Source: Chimonanthus salicifolius
Lineage: Eukaryota > Streptophyta > Magnoliopsida > Laurales > Calycanthaceae
NCBI GenBank assembly: GCA_013350335.1
Contig: CM023539.1
Location: 18,130,223 to 18,194,222, forward strand
Direction: 5' to 3'
DNA: 64,000 nucleotides
Part shown: one piece after another, positions 1 through 12,896 of the stretch
Layout: the number at the start of each line of letters is the position of its first letter
Numbering within the stretch: the stretch's first letter is position 1
Position numbers and translations under genes: made by a program
Notes under the pieces: generated by a model
Databases searched by the model: none
Told to the model about the DNA's origin: nothing
The model's input: only the letters and a program-made list of their open reading frames with translations

Positions 1-942
1 TCATCAAACCATCTCCCAATCTTCTTCCATGGGGTGCGGCCAAACACCATGGCCGAACCCTATGGTTCTTTTCTTTTAAAACAAATTTATCAAATAAAAA
101 TACTAATCGGTTCCGATTGATTCTTGCTCTTCCAATCCTTCTCCTTTCTTCTTAATTTTTCCAAACCAAGAACACCTCTTGCTGGTTGCCTTCTTCTTCT
201 CCTTGCTCTTGCCGTGAATTATAATTGAAATAAAGAGAGAATTCGGCTATGATGGGTTTAAACTGTGTGCCCTTGCTATGATCTCTTTATAAAACCTTTC
301 CCTTGGTCCCAACTTAGAATGTGCTTAAGATAAGCAATGCCCCCTTAGGCCGTGCTCCCCTTGTCTAATTTTAGTAATGCCGTGTGCCCTCTTTTTATGC
401 AATTCCAATCGGTCATATAAAAGGTACCAAGATGGAAATTGCCCTTCCTCCTTGCTTCCCTCTTTTATAAAATATCCACACGGTCCTATCTATCTTTAGA
501 AGATAGCCGTGCGCCCTTGCTATTTAATTGGGAATTGCCGACCTTCCCACTTTGGTAATGTCCCACACGGCCAAACAATCTCTATTTAATTAGGCATCTT
601 CTTTATTTAATTTTAGACAATATGCATACCCTTTTTAAAAGATCTTATGCGCCTAACGTAGATATGGAATATCCCTATTACACGGCCTAAGTATTTTTTC
701 TTGGATATGCACATCTTAAATTCGGCCATGCAACAATTATTCCAAGTTCCTTTATTTATCTATGTTGCATTACTAATTGAAATCCGCCCCATTTAATTTA
801 TTGAAACCATTTACAAAACCGTTGGGTCCTAATTGGGCCAATGACCCAACTCTTTGCCCAATTTAAGATCCATAACTAATATTCACAAATTAAATGGATA
901 ATTTTCATACAAAATAATAAATTGAAAATCTGGGGTGTTACA
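1..942 (-). mobile_element. Partial Ty3/gypsy LTR, family H (runs off the left edge)
   Basis: The right end finishes in ggtgttaca, the complement of a TGTAACACC LTR start. Read on the minus strand, the last ~100 bp match the first ~100 bp of the plus-strand LTR at 37310 (same order of words: TGTAACACC, GATTTTCA, TTATTTT, ATTACCCAT-like, AATTGTGAAT-like). It also carries one copy of the 29-bp hairpin found seven times in that LTR. The gggccaatgacccaac block at ~835 matches the gggccatgacccaatt block of the other copy. The left end lies outside the window, so no TSD can be tested. Neither coding sequence nor promoter was recognised in it. Confidence 0.75.
32..60. repeat. 29-bp hairpin motif (11-7-11)
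   Basis: Arms gggtgcggcca and tggccgaaccc flank a 7-nt loop; one arm position is mismatched. Same motif as at 5082-5110 and in the LTR at 37310-40794. Confidence 0.8.
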
Positions 943-1621
943 AATATGACCAGGTCCTAAGCCACATTCTGTCCTATTAGGAAGTCCTATTGATCCTTAG
1001 TTTTTATGATATTTAAAGTGGAGAATAGATGAGGAAGAATAATGATGTATAACTTTAAACGTTCTCAGGAAAATGACATCTATTCATGAGATCTATGTTT
1101 TCTTTGTTATAATCCGTTCTTTTGTAATAAATATGTGAGATACTTGAATTTGTTGAAATTATTCCGCTCACAAATACTTTTGAGAGAAAAAATCCAATTT
1201 CTGAGAGAAAGTCTTTCTGAGAGATATATCTGGTGAGATTTAGAGTCAAAGCACATTTTCAGCTGGTGGTTGCAAAACTTGTATATATTTTGAAAAATAA
1301 GACTATGTTAATATTTGGCTATCAAACACTACACTCCAATTATAAGTTTTGTAAAATAATTTTGGAGTTTTATGATGTTCAAATTTTTGTTTATATATTT
1401 TTACTGAAATTTGATGTTTGTGGGTATCATCACTGAAAACCCGCACGAGACTAAAACTCGCCCACTAGTGGTGAGCTAGGGGTTTAAAAGCTTGTTGCAA
1501 ATGCTAAATGCAATCGAGAGTTCCATCGAAAGTGGTGTAGTTTAGTATTTTTATTTTTGCTTTTAGAGTTTTTAGTTTTTGTTTTGCTCGAGGACTAGCA
1601 AAAGCTAAGTGTGGGGGTATT
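943..1621 (+). mobile_element. 3' internal region and polypurine tract of a Tat/Ogre-like gypsy element
   Basis: A gctcgaggactagcaaaag block is followed by aagtgtgggggtat (about 1607-1620), the purine tract that directly precedes 3' LTRs in the Tat/Ogre/Retand lineage. The next base pair block starts an LTR at 1622. No pol domain survives; the rest is AT-rich and noncoding as far as I can read it. The left side is cut off at the family-H LTR ending at 942. Lineage naming is from remembered lineage features, not a search. Confidence 0.6.
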
Positions 1622-3582
1622 TGATGAGCAAGAAAAAAGACTATTTTACCCTTGTATTTGGATTAGTTAGCCATTGTTTTATCTGTTTTAGAATATGTTT
1701 AATGGATTTTGGAAGTTTTGCAGGATTTACAGGAAAATACAAGATATGAGAATTCAAATGGTGAATTTTGCAATTTATGGGCATAAGTTGATTTTTTAGA
1801 AAGTTGGAATTTTTAATAATTATTTTACCACAATTTTAGAGGTTTTATTTGTAAACTAATTAATTCAAATCCATTTATGAGAGTTCGGATTAATTTAGTA
1901 CTGTTTTAGAATTGAATGCAAGTGGTAAAATTATTTTTTAAAAGCCCAATTATTACGCTAATTAAGAAAATCCCATGAAGAAATCCACATGTGTCTCAAG
2001 GTGCATATGAGGAAATTCAAAATTTACAAGCCAATATAAGAGGGTTTTCGAATTTGTCAAGTGGATTAAGGAAAAAGAAAAAAATAAGAAGGGGAAAAAA
2101 AAGGAATGTTTGACACACCTTCAGTATTTTATCCATAAAGTTTCACTCCAATGTCCGATTGTTTTATTCGTTTTAGGTTGGAAAGAAGAATTCTAGGGCT
2201 ACAACTTTATAGTTTACGACTTTTCCTGATTCGGACGTTAACTAGGTCAAAACTGAGCTGCAAGGTGGTACAAGTGTAAAAAATAGGATTTTGCACCCAC
2301 TTTCCTTACACGAATTTTACTATATTTTCTACCTACTTGCCTCCTTTAAGCCATTCCATATTTAGCACAAACTATATCAGCCCTCCAAGTGTCTCTTGCT
2401 TTATTTAAATCTTTAAATCCAAGCAATTCAATCTACCTTCTTTCATCTATAAATACTCCCTTTCCCATTGAGAAAATGGAACTTGGCCAGAGAATTGAAA
2501 TGTTGTGCTTTGGAGAAGGATTGAAGAGGAAAAGAAGAAGAACACTTTCAGATTTTAGATTTTCATATTAGGATTTTCAGGTTGGTGAAGTTTAATTAAT
2601 TTCATTGTTATCTTTTATTTTCTCTCTTTCAAATTCCATGATTTGTAATTTCAATTTCATACTTTAATAATAAATTAAAGGTGTGTTGAAATATTAGTCT
2701 ATGATTTTCTAATTATTCAATTATCGTCTGATGAAAGTTTGATTTTATTTTTATTCTTTTAATAAGATTATGTGTTGATTTAATTTATAGTTTTCAAATT
2801 AAATGCACTGAAATATTTAGCTTAAATAGACTTCCTTCTTCGATCTAAAGCATTTATTAAGATCCCTCTTTTAAGAGTGCACTGAAATATTTAGATCTGG
2901 AGAAAAAATTTAAATTATGTTTATGTAACGCCCGCCCCTTTTCACCAAAATCAGAATCTATTTTTTTTTTTGAAAATAACGAGTGACAAAGGGCGCAGAC
3001 GTCCCGACGTGCCTTAAGTCCGAGCTTCTAAAGCCTGGCCCTTAACTAGCCAACCCTACGTGTGCGTGGAACAAAGTCCACGAGAATGGTTCACACGTAG
3101 ATGTAAGCTCGAGAGATATTAAACTAAGTGCGGAATTAAAAATAGATTCGTTCCTACAAATTTGTAGATAGTAGGGAAGATTACATCATTTAAATTACTG
3201 AATTACTTCAAAATGATAATGTCCAAAATAAAATCCAAAACACAGTAAGTAATCTAAATTATTACATTCTGACAAGCTAATCTACTCAATTACATATTCC
3301 AAAATAAATTTAAATAAACTAAGTAGCCTGCTTTCCCAAGCTCCTACGCTTGGCTTCCGTCGCGCCCTTCCGCTGCGCCATCTCCTGCGTCATCAACTAG
3401 GGTAGAAGTAGGGCGTTAGACAACGCGTCCAGTAGGACTCCGAGTAGGGCTAACACATGGATTAGTGATAACAAAGCATATAGATAATATCATAATGAAA
3501 AACCATAGAATGAATGCTATGCCATGGGTGTCTGTGTTATGAATCCCACCCATCATCCATACCATCATGCTGTCATATCCCC

Positions 3583-3940
3583 CTTGACGGCAAGACCTCG
3601 TCAAGATATAAACAATCACAAATCATCCCCCTTGACGGCAAAACCTCGTATAGACAATCACAAATCATTCCCCTGGACGGTAAAACCTCGTCCAGATATA
3701 AACAATCACAAATCATTCCCCTTGACGGCAAAACCTCGTCAAGATATAAACAATTACAAATCATTCCCCTCGACGACAAAACATCGTCCAGATATAAACA
3801 ATCACAAATCATTCCCCTTGACGGCAAAACCTCGTCAAGATATAAATAATCACAAATCATTCCCTCGGACGGCAAAACCTCGTCCAGATATAAACAATCA
3901 CAAATCATCCCCCTTGACTGAAAAACCATCATCAAGGTAT
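3583..3940. repeat. 48-bp tandem array, eight units, each with a hairpin
   Basis: Unit starts lie at 3583, 3631, 3673, 3721, 3769, 3817, 3865 and 3913; the spacing is 48 bp except one 42-bp unit. Each unit holds a short inverted repeat around a gcaaaacct-like loop. Stems differ between units but mostly stay paired: cttgacg/cgtcaag in four or more units and ctggacg/cgtccag in another. Long ORFs on both strands here (for example 3514-3964) come only from the repeat. Confidence 0.9.
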
Positions 3941-5081
3941 TATAATTACATACAACATCCCTGATAAATCAAACACATCAAAATATCCCCATGTCTGTTT
4001 ATCGGTAACCCCGACGGAGCATGGACTCCGGTTTCATTTCATCCTTTCCCTGTCATATCCCTCCCATGCCATGAATGAGATGTAGATGCCATATGCCATG
4101 TAATATATGTAAATCATAGTCATAAAACCCCTCTTAAAACAATCACATGATTACCAAATAAATCAAAGGAAACCCATCACATAATATCAAAATCCAAAAC
4201 CCATCTTAAAAACAACCACATGATTACCAAAATAAATTAGAGGAAAACATCACATGATACTAAATCCAAAATCATCTTAAAACAAACCATATAATTTCCA
4301 AACTAATTCAAAGAAACCATCACTCAATCCATGGCGTACAAAAAGGTAGGAATCCTACCGAATACCGACTCGCGTCCTTCTACGGTTTCGTCCAATAATC
4401 CGGCTACCGACACGCGTACCGCTCGCGATATCCAATACCTTATTACATACACATAATTAGTCCATGTTTTTAACCTTTTAAATCCATCAATCACATACTT
4501 AAGGTTATCATAATTGCACTTATGTCCATGATCATTTCTCATGGAGTTCTTGAATTTGGCCATTATATACAATTTTGCCACTACTCCTTCACATAATTAA
4601 TTACTCATTTTTATTTCTCCATTCTTAGACCCATGATAGATCCAAAATCTTGGATCCATCAATGATTCATCAACATGTCACAAGATCACTAAAATTTCAC
4701 CATCTAATTAGCCTAATCCTTATTAATTTAAACACACATACAGTTCCATACTTAACCCATCAATTATCTCATAAAATTGGGTCATGGGTTCAAAATACCC
4801 CATCCATCAAATCTTCCCATGGGGTTTACTTCATGCATTTAACTACAATGAGTCCATTACCCACTCATTCCCTTTTTCTTCTTTGGCCTACTTAAACATT
4901 TGAACCCATCATAAGCCCTTCCATGAAGGGGCTTAACTAATACATTTAAATCACCATCCTTAATCACATTTAAATCCATTTACAACCCTCATCAAACCAT
5001 CATAAAACCATCATTTTTCATTCATTTTTCCATTACTTCACATACATCATCATTTCACAATTTCACCATTTGATCACCATA

Positions 5082-5110
5082 GGGTTCGGCCATACACCAT
5101 GGCCGAACCC
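5082..5110. repeat. 29-bp hairpin motif (11-7-11), perfect arms
   Basis: gggttcggcca and tggccgaaccc form an 11-bp perfect inverted repeat around tacacca. It is the only copy in this solo LTR. Confidence 0.9.
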
Positions 5111-6314
5111 ATGGTTCATGATCCATCATCCACTAAGCACTAAATTAGTGCTAATTAACCCCATTTAGCTTACTAAATTATTTAATTAAATCATTAGGCT
5201 AATTAACCCCATTTAGCTTAATTCCACTTACTTAACTTGCCTTCATACACCCATGGTTGACCAATTCAACCATGGTGGCCGGCCCCACCAAACCTTGGGT
5301 CCACACGCCACCTCACTTGATGAGGTGGAGGTGGGTTCCATTGGACCATGTTACCTTGGTCAACTTCAAATTGACTTAGGTGAATTGAACCCATTCAATT
5401 CATTCCAATTGGATCACCATTGGGCCCATGGCCCAATTACATTTTCATCTTACCCATTTACCTTAAAGCTTACATCATCTTAATCCATTGGGTCCCAAAT
5501 GGGTATTGGGCCCAATTTGACCATCCTTGGCCCAATTGACCACCATTGACCCTTGAAGTAAACTTAAATCCAATCCATAACCCATTGGGCCCTAGTCGGG
5601 CCTTTGTCCACATTTTGATCCATTTACCATCTATTCCATTAGATTTCCAATCTTCACCATTAAAAATAAAATAATAACACATATATATTGATTTACAAAT
5701 TCCGGGCCATTACAGTTTAGTCTAAGGTTTAATTTGGAATTCTTGAATTAATGACGTTCATGGATCTTATTTCTATAATAATTATGGATAAAAATTTGAT
5801 TACATGATTGGTAATCTACGTGAGTTCTGTAGTCTAGGCCTTTGTTTTATTTTTTAAATATGGAAAATAATGCCTCATTGATTCTTTAAGCCAGTTCCGC
5901 CATAAATATGTACAGAGGTAGTTTAGATGTTTTAAATTTTATTTTTGTTTTTAAAATTCAAAAACTCATCAAATTGGAAAACTAGGTTGGTAATTAAGTA
6001 ATTGCATCTTAATTTATGTTTTCTAAGTTAAATTAAGATTATTTACATTTTTAGATTAATTCCACCATCTCAATTTAGTTTATGTAAAAATTGTTTCTAA
6101 ATTAAAATTAAAATTCATAGATTAGAAAAATAATTCCATATTCATGATTTATCTCCATAATTTCTAAATTTCTTAATTTACATAATTCAATGGTGTATTT
6201 TTCATGGATATATTTTCCTAAGTTCCGATGGGTTCGACCTCGCACTCAATCGCTATACTATCTAATGGTGTGTGCGCTTGCGAGTTATAAATTTAAAATT
6301 TGTACAACATCACA

Positions 6315-6815
6315 TCTCATCTATCATATATTTTCGGTACGCCAATTCTCTCATGACTGACATCTAATTTGTCATATATTGTTGGCATGGAAATTCTCTC
6401 CTGACTGACATCTCATCTATATAATGTTGGAATGACAAATCTCCCGTGACCGACATCTCATCTATAATATATTGTCGGCACGACAACTCTCTCATGATCA
6501 ACCTCTTCTCAATCTCTGTAGTAACGACATCACTCTCGTTACCAACACATAATCATCATATAAAGTCATAACATCATTCCCATGATTGTCACTGCACCAT
6601 TTTATTGCATACTCGTTTCATCTAGTCTTCCACTTTTCTCATAATCATTCCAACCATTTTCATTTACATATGAAGAGAACACAGACAATAAATAGTATTA
6701 ATACGTTACGACTAACATGTGGTACACGTCCACCTTCTACAACAATCATTCATTTTGTGCATCTCACACTTCACGAACTTCTTAACGCATCTAGTACATC
6801 AACATCATTAGATTT
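6315..6815. repeat. Degenerate 45-48-bp tandem repeat and unassigned flank
   Basis: Four units start at 6315, 6363, 6411 and 6456, each opening with tctcatct or tctaattt and closing with a ctgaca or gatcaac word. The rest to 6815 is unassigned and AT/C-rich. It resembles LTR interior DNA, possibly the flank of an older LTR continuing after the copia insertion at 8433, but I could not confirm this. Confidence 0.6.
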
Positions 6816-7560
6816 TGCTTGTGCACTTGCTTTGCCAAGTCCCTATTTGTCAATTCAAAGACTAGGGAAGAAGCACTTCCTAAGAAGCTTGAAGACCCAA
6901 AATGATCAAGAATGAAGATCGTGCTCCACCAGGTTCAAAGCTCATCTCATGGCAATCACAAAAAAACAAGTATTTGGCCATAAATGACTTTAGGTCGTAC
7001 CCACACCTTAGAGAGGATCATTCCTAGGCTTAGTTGAACAAATGGTAAAAACCATAAAAAAGCCTAGAGAGAAAGTTGGACAATGAATTAGAACCCAACT
7101 TGGAAATATGTAATTGGTTTCACTGTTAGCTCGACCGATCGTACTCACCGACCCCTCAGTGGAGACAGGATAGACCAATCGTGGTCAAGGACTAGTTGAC
7201 CAGATCAACAGAGGTTCTGGATCAAAGAACTGTCATTCTGGGAAAGCCTCTGACCGAGAGTCTCGTATGCACTGACCCCTCGGTGATGAACTTAAACGAC
7301 CCCTTGTGGTCTTGTGAGTTCTAGACTGTGAACCCAAATGGGCTCTCTAAAAAATAGACATATATGTAGTTCAAGACTGATGGAGAGACCAAGACCGACC
7401 CCTCAGTAAAGGGAGACAGGTCGTTCTAGGTAAAACAGGTTTCTGACTTGAAATGACTGTCAGCGTGGTGTTGCCCCAGATCGAGACACTCGCATGGACC
7501 AACCCATCGGTGCCACCAACCTGTCAGTTCTGGATAGTTAGAAAAATCGTTAAGACTCCT

Positions 7561-7569
7561 CTATAAATA
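7561..7569 (+). promoter_or_regulatory. Candidate TATA box of copia LTR copy 1
   Basis: ctataaata sits in the conserved context gactcct-ctataaatatgag, also found at 33638 in copy 2. It lies mid-LTR in the sense orientation, as expected for a U3/R boundary. Confidence 0.5.
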
Positions 7570-7651
7570 TGAGTGTTGGATCGTTTTACTATCTTCCTTG
7601 AGCTGGGAAGAGTTATATACTCTAAAGAACGATCAACACTCTTGTACTGAG

Positions 7652-7816
7652 AATCATAAACATCCAATCTTTTGATTGTGTTTGGAAGTGAGAAAGAGAG
7701 GAGGAAAATCATAAACAACCAATCTGTTGATTGAGTTTGAAAATGAGAAAGAGAGGAGGAAAATCATAAACAACCAATTTGTTGATTGAGTTTGAAAGTG
7801 AGAAAGAGAGGAGAGA
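7652..7816 (+). repeat. 55-bp tandem triplication in the copia LTR
   Basis: Three near-identical units start at 7652, 7707 and 7762 (aatcataaaca, then ccaat, ttgatt and gagaaagagagg blocks). The related LTR at 32790 has a single unit, so the expansion is specific to this copy. Confidence 0.85.
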
Positions 7817-8432
7817 CATAAACTAGGAAACCTGTGGTGAAACCAGTTTCCTTGTCACCTTAAGATTGTGATTGCTTTACGACCGCTATAAGGAAGAGTT
7901 TTTGTACACAGTGGATGGGATCTTCAAGAAGCACACATCAGCGAGAAAGAGCTTTAAGGCAAGTGCTTCTTGGTTTTAATTTTGTTTTTAAAACCTTTGA
8001 CCTGAAAGTGGATTAATGGGGATTTGCTCCAGAACCACTATAAAAACTCTAGAGCGTCGTCCCTAGCACAATGGTGGGTGGAATTCTTATTGTACAGTGG
8101 TGGCTGAAATTCCCAGCCAATTGAGTGAGGTGGAATTCCTACTCTAAAGTGAATTTGGGGATAGCTCAAGGTTGAGTGAGTCCTAACAGTGGATGTAGGT
8201 TGGCGAACCGAACCACTTTATTTCTTGTGTCCTTGTGCTTATGGTGTTAGAGCTATTTTCTTATGTTTATTGTTTAATCACATTTGCTGACACACACTCA
8301 CTTGATTGTTATATCCGCTGCGTCTAAACAAATCAATCAAGTAATCTCAAAAAAGACCAACGATTTTAGATTGACCTATTCACCCCCCCTCTAGGGTCAA
8401 TTGTGTTGTTCTAGCTCCCAAGGGAACTTTCA

Positions 8433-9049
8433 AATTTCAAGGATGCAAGCAATTCCAATACAAAATTTATCATCCCATTTCAATTTAAGCTTCGATAATT
8501 AGACAAGCATCAAAGTTTCATAATCTCAACGAAGGGAAGGGGAAGGGTCCTCACTAACAACACCTTCCACCATTACAACATAGTGGGTACACCCCCTCTT
8601 TCCCTCCACCCACCCATATTCACCTATTATGATCACCATTCTTTAAACCAAAGCACACAGGCCATACATGTGGATTCAAACCATACATCAAGCACACTTC
8701 AATCATGCAATCACTTCTAAAGTATGACAATTACGAATCTCATCAACCAAGTAATGCAAATCATTCATCCATCACAACACCACATCTATCTCATCCAATT
8801 TCATCAATTACATATCATATATGCTGATATCTATTTAGGCATTTACTCATACACATAGAAGACAAACTAATCATTCTAAGTTAAAGTAGAGTTTCCCTCG
8901 CATTTAAACTACATTCCCCACATATTACTCTCTTCATTCACAGTTACTCTCCATTAACATACATCACATTCAAGAGCATACCTCGAGCACAGTACAAGAT
9001 GAATACAACCCAATATGAAAGTGGAGAAACTCTCACCTGAAAGGTCGAA
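8433..9049. other. Unassigned AT/C-rich interval
   Basis: I see no ORF with a recognisable domain, no terminal repeats and no RNA gene. Words such as ctctcacctgaaagg just before 9050 resemble LTR interior sequence, so it is probably an older LTR relic into which family T inserted. Confidence 0.4.
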
Positions 9050-12000
9050 TGTAATGATTCGACTCGATATTTGAGGTCTTAGGGAGATCTAGAGATCTAT
9101 GAGTCGATTTTTAGGGTCATAGTAGCAGTGGGGAGCGTGTGGGGTTCACTAGTGAGCCTGGTTTGCTAAGTTTTGAGCTCGGTAGCTCAAGTGGTATTTT
9201 TGTAATTTTGAGTAAGATAGTAATTTACATGATAAAATGTTTGAAAATTCACAAAACCTTAGAATGATATGGTTACATCCCCAGATTGTACACACACACC
9301 TCCCTCAGAGAGCTAAACATGTAAAAAAATAGAGACCCACACTCGTCCACAGTAGAAGTCATCCGTTTGATTTTCCGAACATTTTCTAGATTTATTGAAA
9401 ATGGAAAATAAATTATCAAAATTATTTATCAAGTTTATTTTTCAACGAGATTCCACCCATGGGTTTAGTTTTCGCCCCTTGATTTAAGAAAGATAACTCA
9501 AACCAGTTTTATGACTGAGAGCCATGTTTTCTAAGCCGAGCTGCGTTTTAACCCAAACCCACTTGCTATATAACCCATGAGTTGCCCTAAACCCAATACT
9601 ATTCCATCCCACCCTTGCATCATTCGTCCCTCTCTCGTCCCTCTCCTCTTTGCCGCCATTCTCACTCTCCAGGAGTCTGATTTCTTTGCCAAACTTCAAG
9701 GTTTACACATCGGGATTATTGGAATTTACTCAGGCCCTTTTGGATTTATTGTTTTCCAAGCCAAACATCTCTGTTTTGGGTAATGTCTCCTCAAATCCTT
9801 CTCATTTTTCTTTTATTACCTTAGTCTCATGGATTAGATCTGTAATTGTTCGTGTTTTTAATTTTTAATTGCGCTTGGGTTTGAATTTCTAACTTAAACC
9901 AGCCATATGACTGATTAAAGGGCGTGGTTTTTAAAAAAATGGAGTTTTCCATGGTTTTTATGTGTTTTGGATTTTACAATCGCGGCTCTCTGCTCCAACG
10001 AAAGGGAAAAACCTCAAAACTTACGATTTGTCTCTGAAACAACCACCATGTTCTGAGGCAAGGGCAGTCCGGACTTACTTTAGGAACTTCCGATCCTTCT
10101 GATGTTCCGAGTTGTGCTTCAGATCTTCCGAGGCATAGCCCGAGCCAGACCGGGTCTAAGACATTCTGAGGTCTTTGACGTACTGATCAGAATTCAGAAC
10201 CTTCCGAAGTCAGTTCGTCGGAACCTGACCCTAGTTCTGAGCCCTACCCTTGGCTCCTTTCGAGGACAGGGGAAGTCTAACCCTCGAACCTCCCGAAGGC
10301 CTCAAGCTCGGACCTTCCAAGGTTCCTCCTCGTGGAACTCACGAGACTTGTTCCGAACATTCGAAAGGATGTGTGGGCTTAGCCATTTTTTGGGATTCTT
10401 GATCGCTGGGTTTTGATGTTCGTTTGGTTTACACAGTTCTTTATATTTGCAGAGACACGCGCAGACTTATTCTTTTCCCCACTAGGCTTCACTACTTCTT
10501 CCATCTAGGTGAGGGAACTATCACACTATCTTAGTATACACATTTCTACATATATACTGTTGAGTCTAAAAATCTCACATTTTTACCCCTTAATTATGAT
10601 TAACTTAACCTTGATTTTGTACATAAAAGATACGGTTAATGGTTTTTTCTAGTTTGTAGATAAAAAGATGGAAAAACAGGAAACAAGCATAAAACAACGG
10701 ACAATTGCCAGAAGAGAACTTAAAATGGAAGTTTTAGAATTTCATAATTAATTCATGCCACTTTAGGGTTTTTAATGTAAATTGGATAATTTGGATCCAT
10801 TTATGAGAGTCTAGATTAATTCAATACTTAGATTTATGCGTGGTTGATTAATTATTTAATTTTAAAATCAAAGTCTGCAATTAAAAGGCCAAGAATTTGA
10901 AATCAAGATCCATGGGCAGAGATCCACTGCACATGGGCCAAGCTTTGCTCCAAGTACAAGATACTGGGCTAGGCCAAGCACTCCATACGCATTTCCCAAT
11001 GTGGGCTAGGCCAAAGTGAATTCAAGCCCAGCAAGCCCAAGTCTCCGTTCAAGAAGTCCAAGTTCAGCTCAAAATCCAATGCTCCAGGTCCAAATTCAAG
11101 TTTACCAACCCTAAGCCTAAATCCGTTTTAGGTCCAAAACCTAAAAGTCCATGACCCATCTTACCCATCTAATCTTGACCATCCAATTTCCAATCTCCCA
11201 TCCACACTACCCATTAACCCAATCAACCAACCCAAACCGTTCATTTCATGCATCCCATTTATCTCATGCATTTCATATCATCAAACCCCTAGATCCACTT
11301 AGTTAATCCAACCCATTCATTCATCATGATTAGATCTAGTTCATCCAGTCCATTCATCATCTAGATTAACCTTCGATTTACATTCATCCATCCAATTAGA
11401 TCTTGCATTTATCATCAAAGCCATTAGATTTAGGTTCATTTAATCCAAGCCCTCCATTTCATGTTTTCATCTCTTAAAATCCTAGACATCTTATTAAATC
11501 CTATAATCTAGGACCACATGTGCATAACCTTTAGTGCATCACAAGAAAATCACAACTTTAGGAAGCCTCCATCGCATAGATCTTCTAGGTTTTCTGTACA
11601 AGCTTGAGACATCATCTAGATCCTACATTATCTCCCAATGCAATCCAAGATTAGCCACACACGATTTTACCACCTCACCATCCCAATCACACACGATTTT
11701 TACACATTATTTTCTCCATGTATCTAACTATTAATCCATCTAGGTTCATTGCATACACCTCATCACCTTATCACACATGCATCATTCGAATATTTCATTG
11801 ATCATCCCATTCATGCGCATATCTCATTTAGGATAGCCTCCATGTAACGACCCGTCCCGCTACGGGCACGTTAAAACTGCTCCAAACTCCTAAAAACAAT
11901 CCAATACCATTTCGGATACTAACCATAGCAATCCACCAGTAAATCAAAGACCGTAAGCATCAATTATAATTACAAATTATAGCATCATCCCATTATTACA

Positions 12001-12896
12001 TTCATCCCACTTAATAAAGTGTACAGATAATTCAAATATATCAGAAAGTCCTCAATTACAAGATGGGACCCTTACAAATTAGGAAACTGCGATTCTACGC
12101 CCAACGTCCAACTGAGGATCCCGCCAACCTTCCCTCTATGAAGTACCTGTGAGGCAAGGGGGTGAGCTCTAAATGCCCAGTGAGGGTAACACATGCATCA
12201 TAAGTCATCAAATATACTCTACACATAATCATATGGACATATCAATGTCTACGATGTCTACAGGCATGACTATGCAAACGGGTGCCCTACCCCTAACACA
12301 CGGGCCCACATCAGTCGGACCACTAGTACATCCTCTAACCAACCCAATGCATCTATCCCAGTTCACCCGTCCTCGGGTACACAGGCCGACCTCCAACCGG
12401 GTCGGGATCCATCCTCCTCGGCCAGACCTATAACTCTCTCATGACAACCGACGCACCTAGCATGACCAACCCAAGAGTCGGACTCACTAGAGTCCTAACC
12501 TGACTACCACACGGGAGTGACCACCTCACCAGTCCTCAACGGATTGCCAACCAAACTCATCCATGGTCTCTTCAACCGAGCACCAGAGTCTCGATGATCA
12601 AACCTATAACCTCGGACCCCATTTGTTGGTCTCCATACGATTGGCGTATCCACCCCTCACAGGATTTTATAGGTCTTCTACTGAGTGAGCCGGCCAAACT
12701 CACTCGATAGGCGCCCATAAATTCCTGGTGAGTCAACATTCACAACCCAAGTCTCAACTATGAACCCTAAAGTCAACCGCGGGTAAACCCACTATCATAC
12801 AGGCTGTCCCCACCATACAGTTGTCCTAGTCTGGAATACCATACCTCAAACTGTACCCACCCTGCAGGTGCCATAGCCTGGAACCTCTCATCACAC

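Larger units (their letters stand above)
2924..5714 (-). mobile_element. Complete family-H gypsy solo LTR
   Basis: It runs from TGTAACGCCCG to GGGCCATTACA and is flanked by a perfect 5-bp TSD, gttta (2919-2923 and 5715-5719). There is no internal region, so it is a solo LTR left by recombination between two LTRs. By analogy with the other gypsy LTRs here the sense strand is minus. It shares with the LTR at 37310-40794 the block that reads (on minus) AACGCCCTACTTCTACCC near 3400, the 48-bp hairpin array, and the 29-bp hairpin. It sits inside the Tat/Ogre-like LTR and is therefore younger than that insertion. Confidence 0.92.
1622..6314 (+). mobile_element. Tat/Ogre-like 3' LTR, interrupted by a solo LTR
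   Basis: It starts TGATGAGC right after the purine tract and ends near acaacatcaca. The right end contains the block ctcgcactcaatcg...gtgcgcttgcgag, which recurs at the end of the LTR at 10558-29540. The block atccatttatgagag around 1870 also recurs near 10797, so both ends are homologous to the second copy. Removing the inserted family-H LTR (2924-5714) and one TSD leaves about 1.9 kb. The exact last base (6312 or 6314) is uncertain. No flanking TSD is expected, because the left side is element interior. Confidence 0.65.
6816..8432 (+). mobile_element. Ty1/copia-type LTR, copy 1
   Basis: It aligns without gaps at its left edge to the copia LTR starting at 32790 (tgcttgtgcac versus tgttagtgctc, then ttgcc), and shares through its length the blocks cctagagag, acccctcggtga, ctataaatatgag and ggcaagtgctt. 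The right edge carries gacctattcacccccc and ends gggaactttca, as at 43089. Flanking pentamers are gattt and aattt, a TSD with one mismatch. The length of 1617 bp with no internal domain suggests a solo LTR. It contains a TATA box and a tandem triplication. Confidence 0.75.

Noticed and set aside
3583..3940. CRISPR-like regular array
   Set aside because: Units are contiguous tandem repeats without unique spacers, inside a plant LTR.
3514..3964. Overlapping long ORFs on both strands
   Set aside because: They arise because the 48-bp repeat length is a multiple of three and lacks stops in several frames; no domain.
9577..10416. Open frames considered as a host gene exon series
   Set aside because: The interval aligns with the family-T LTR, so these are chance frames in LTR DNA.
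12173..12433. 86-codon plus ORF repeated at 18435 and 24698
   Set aside because: Antisense to the element, identical because of recent duplication, no domain.
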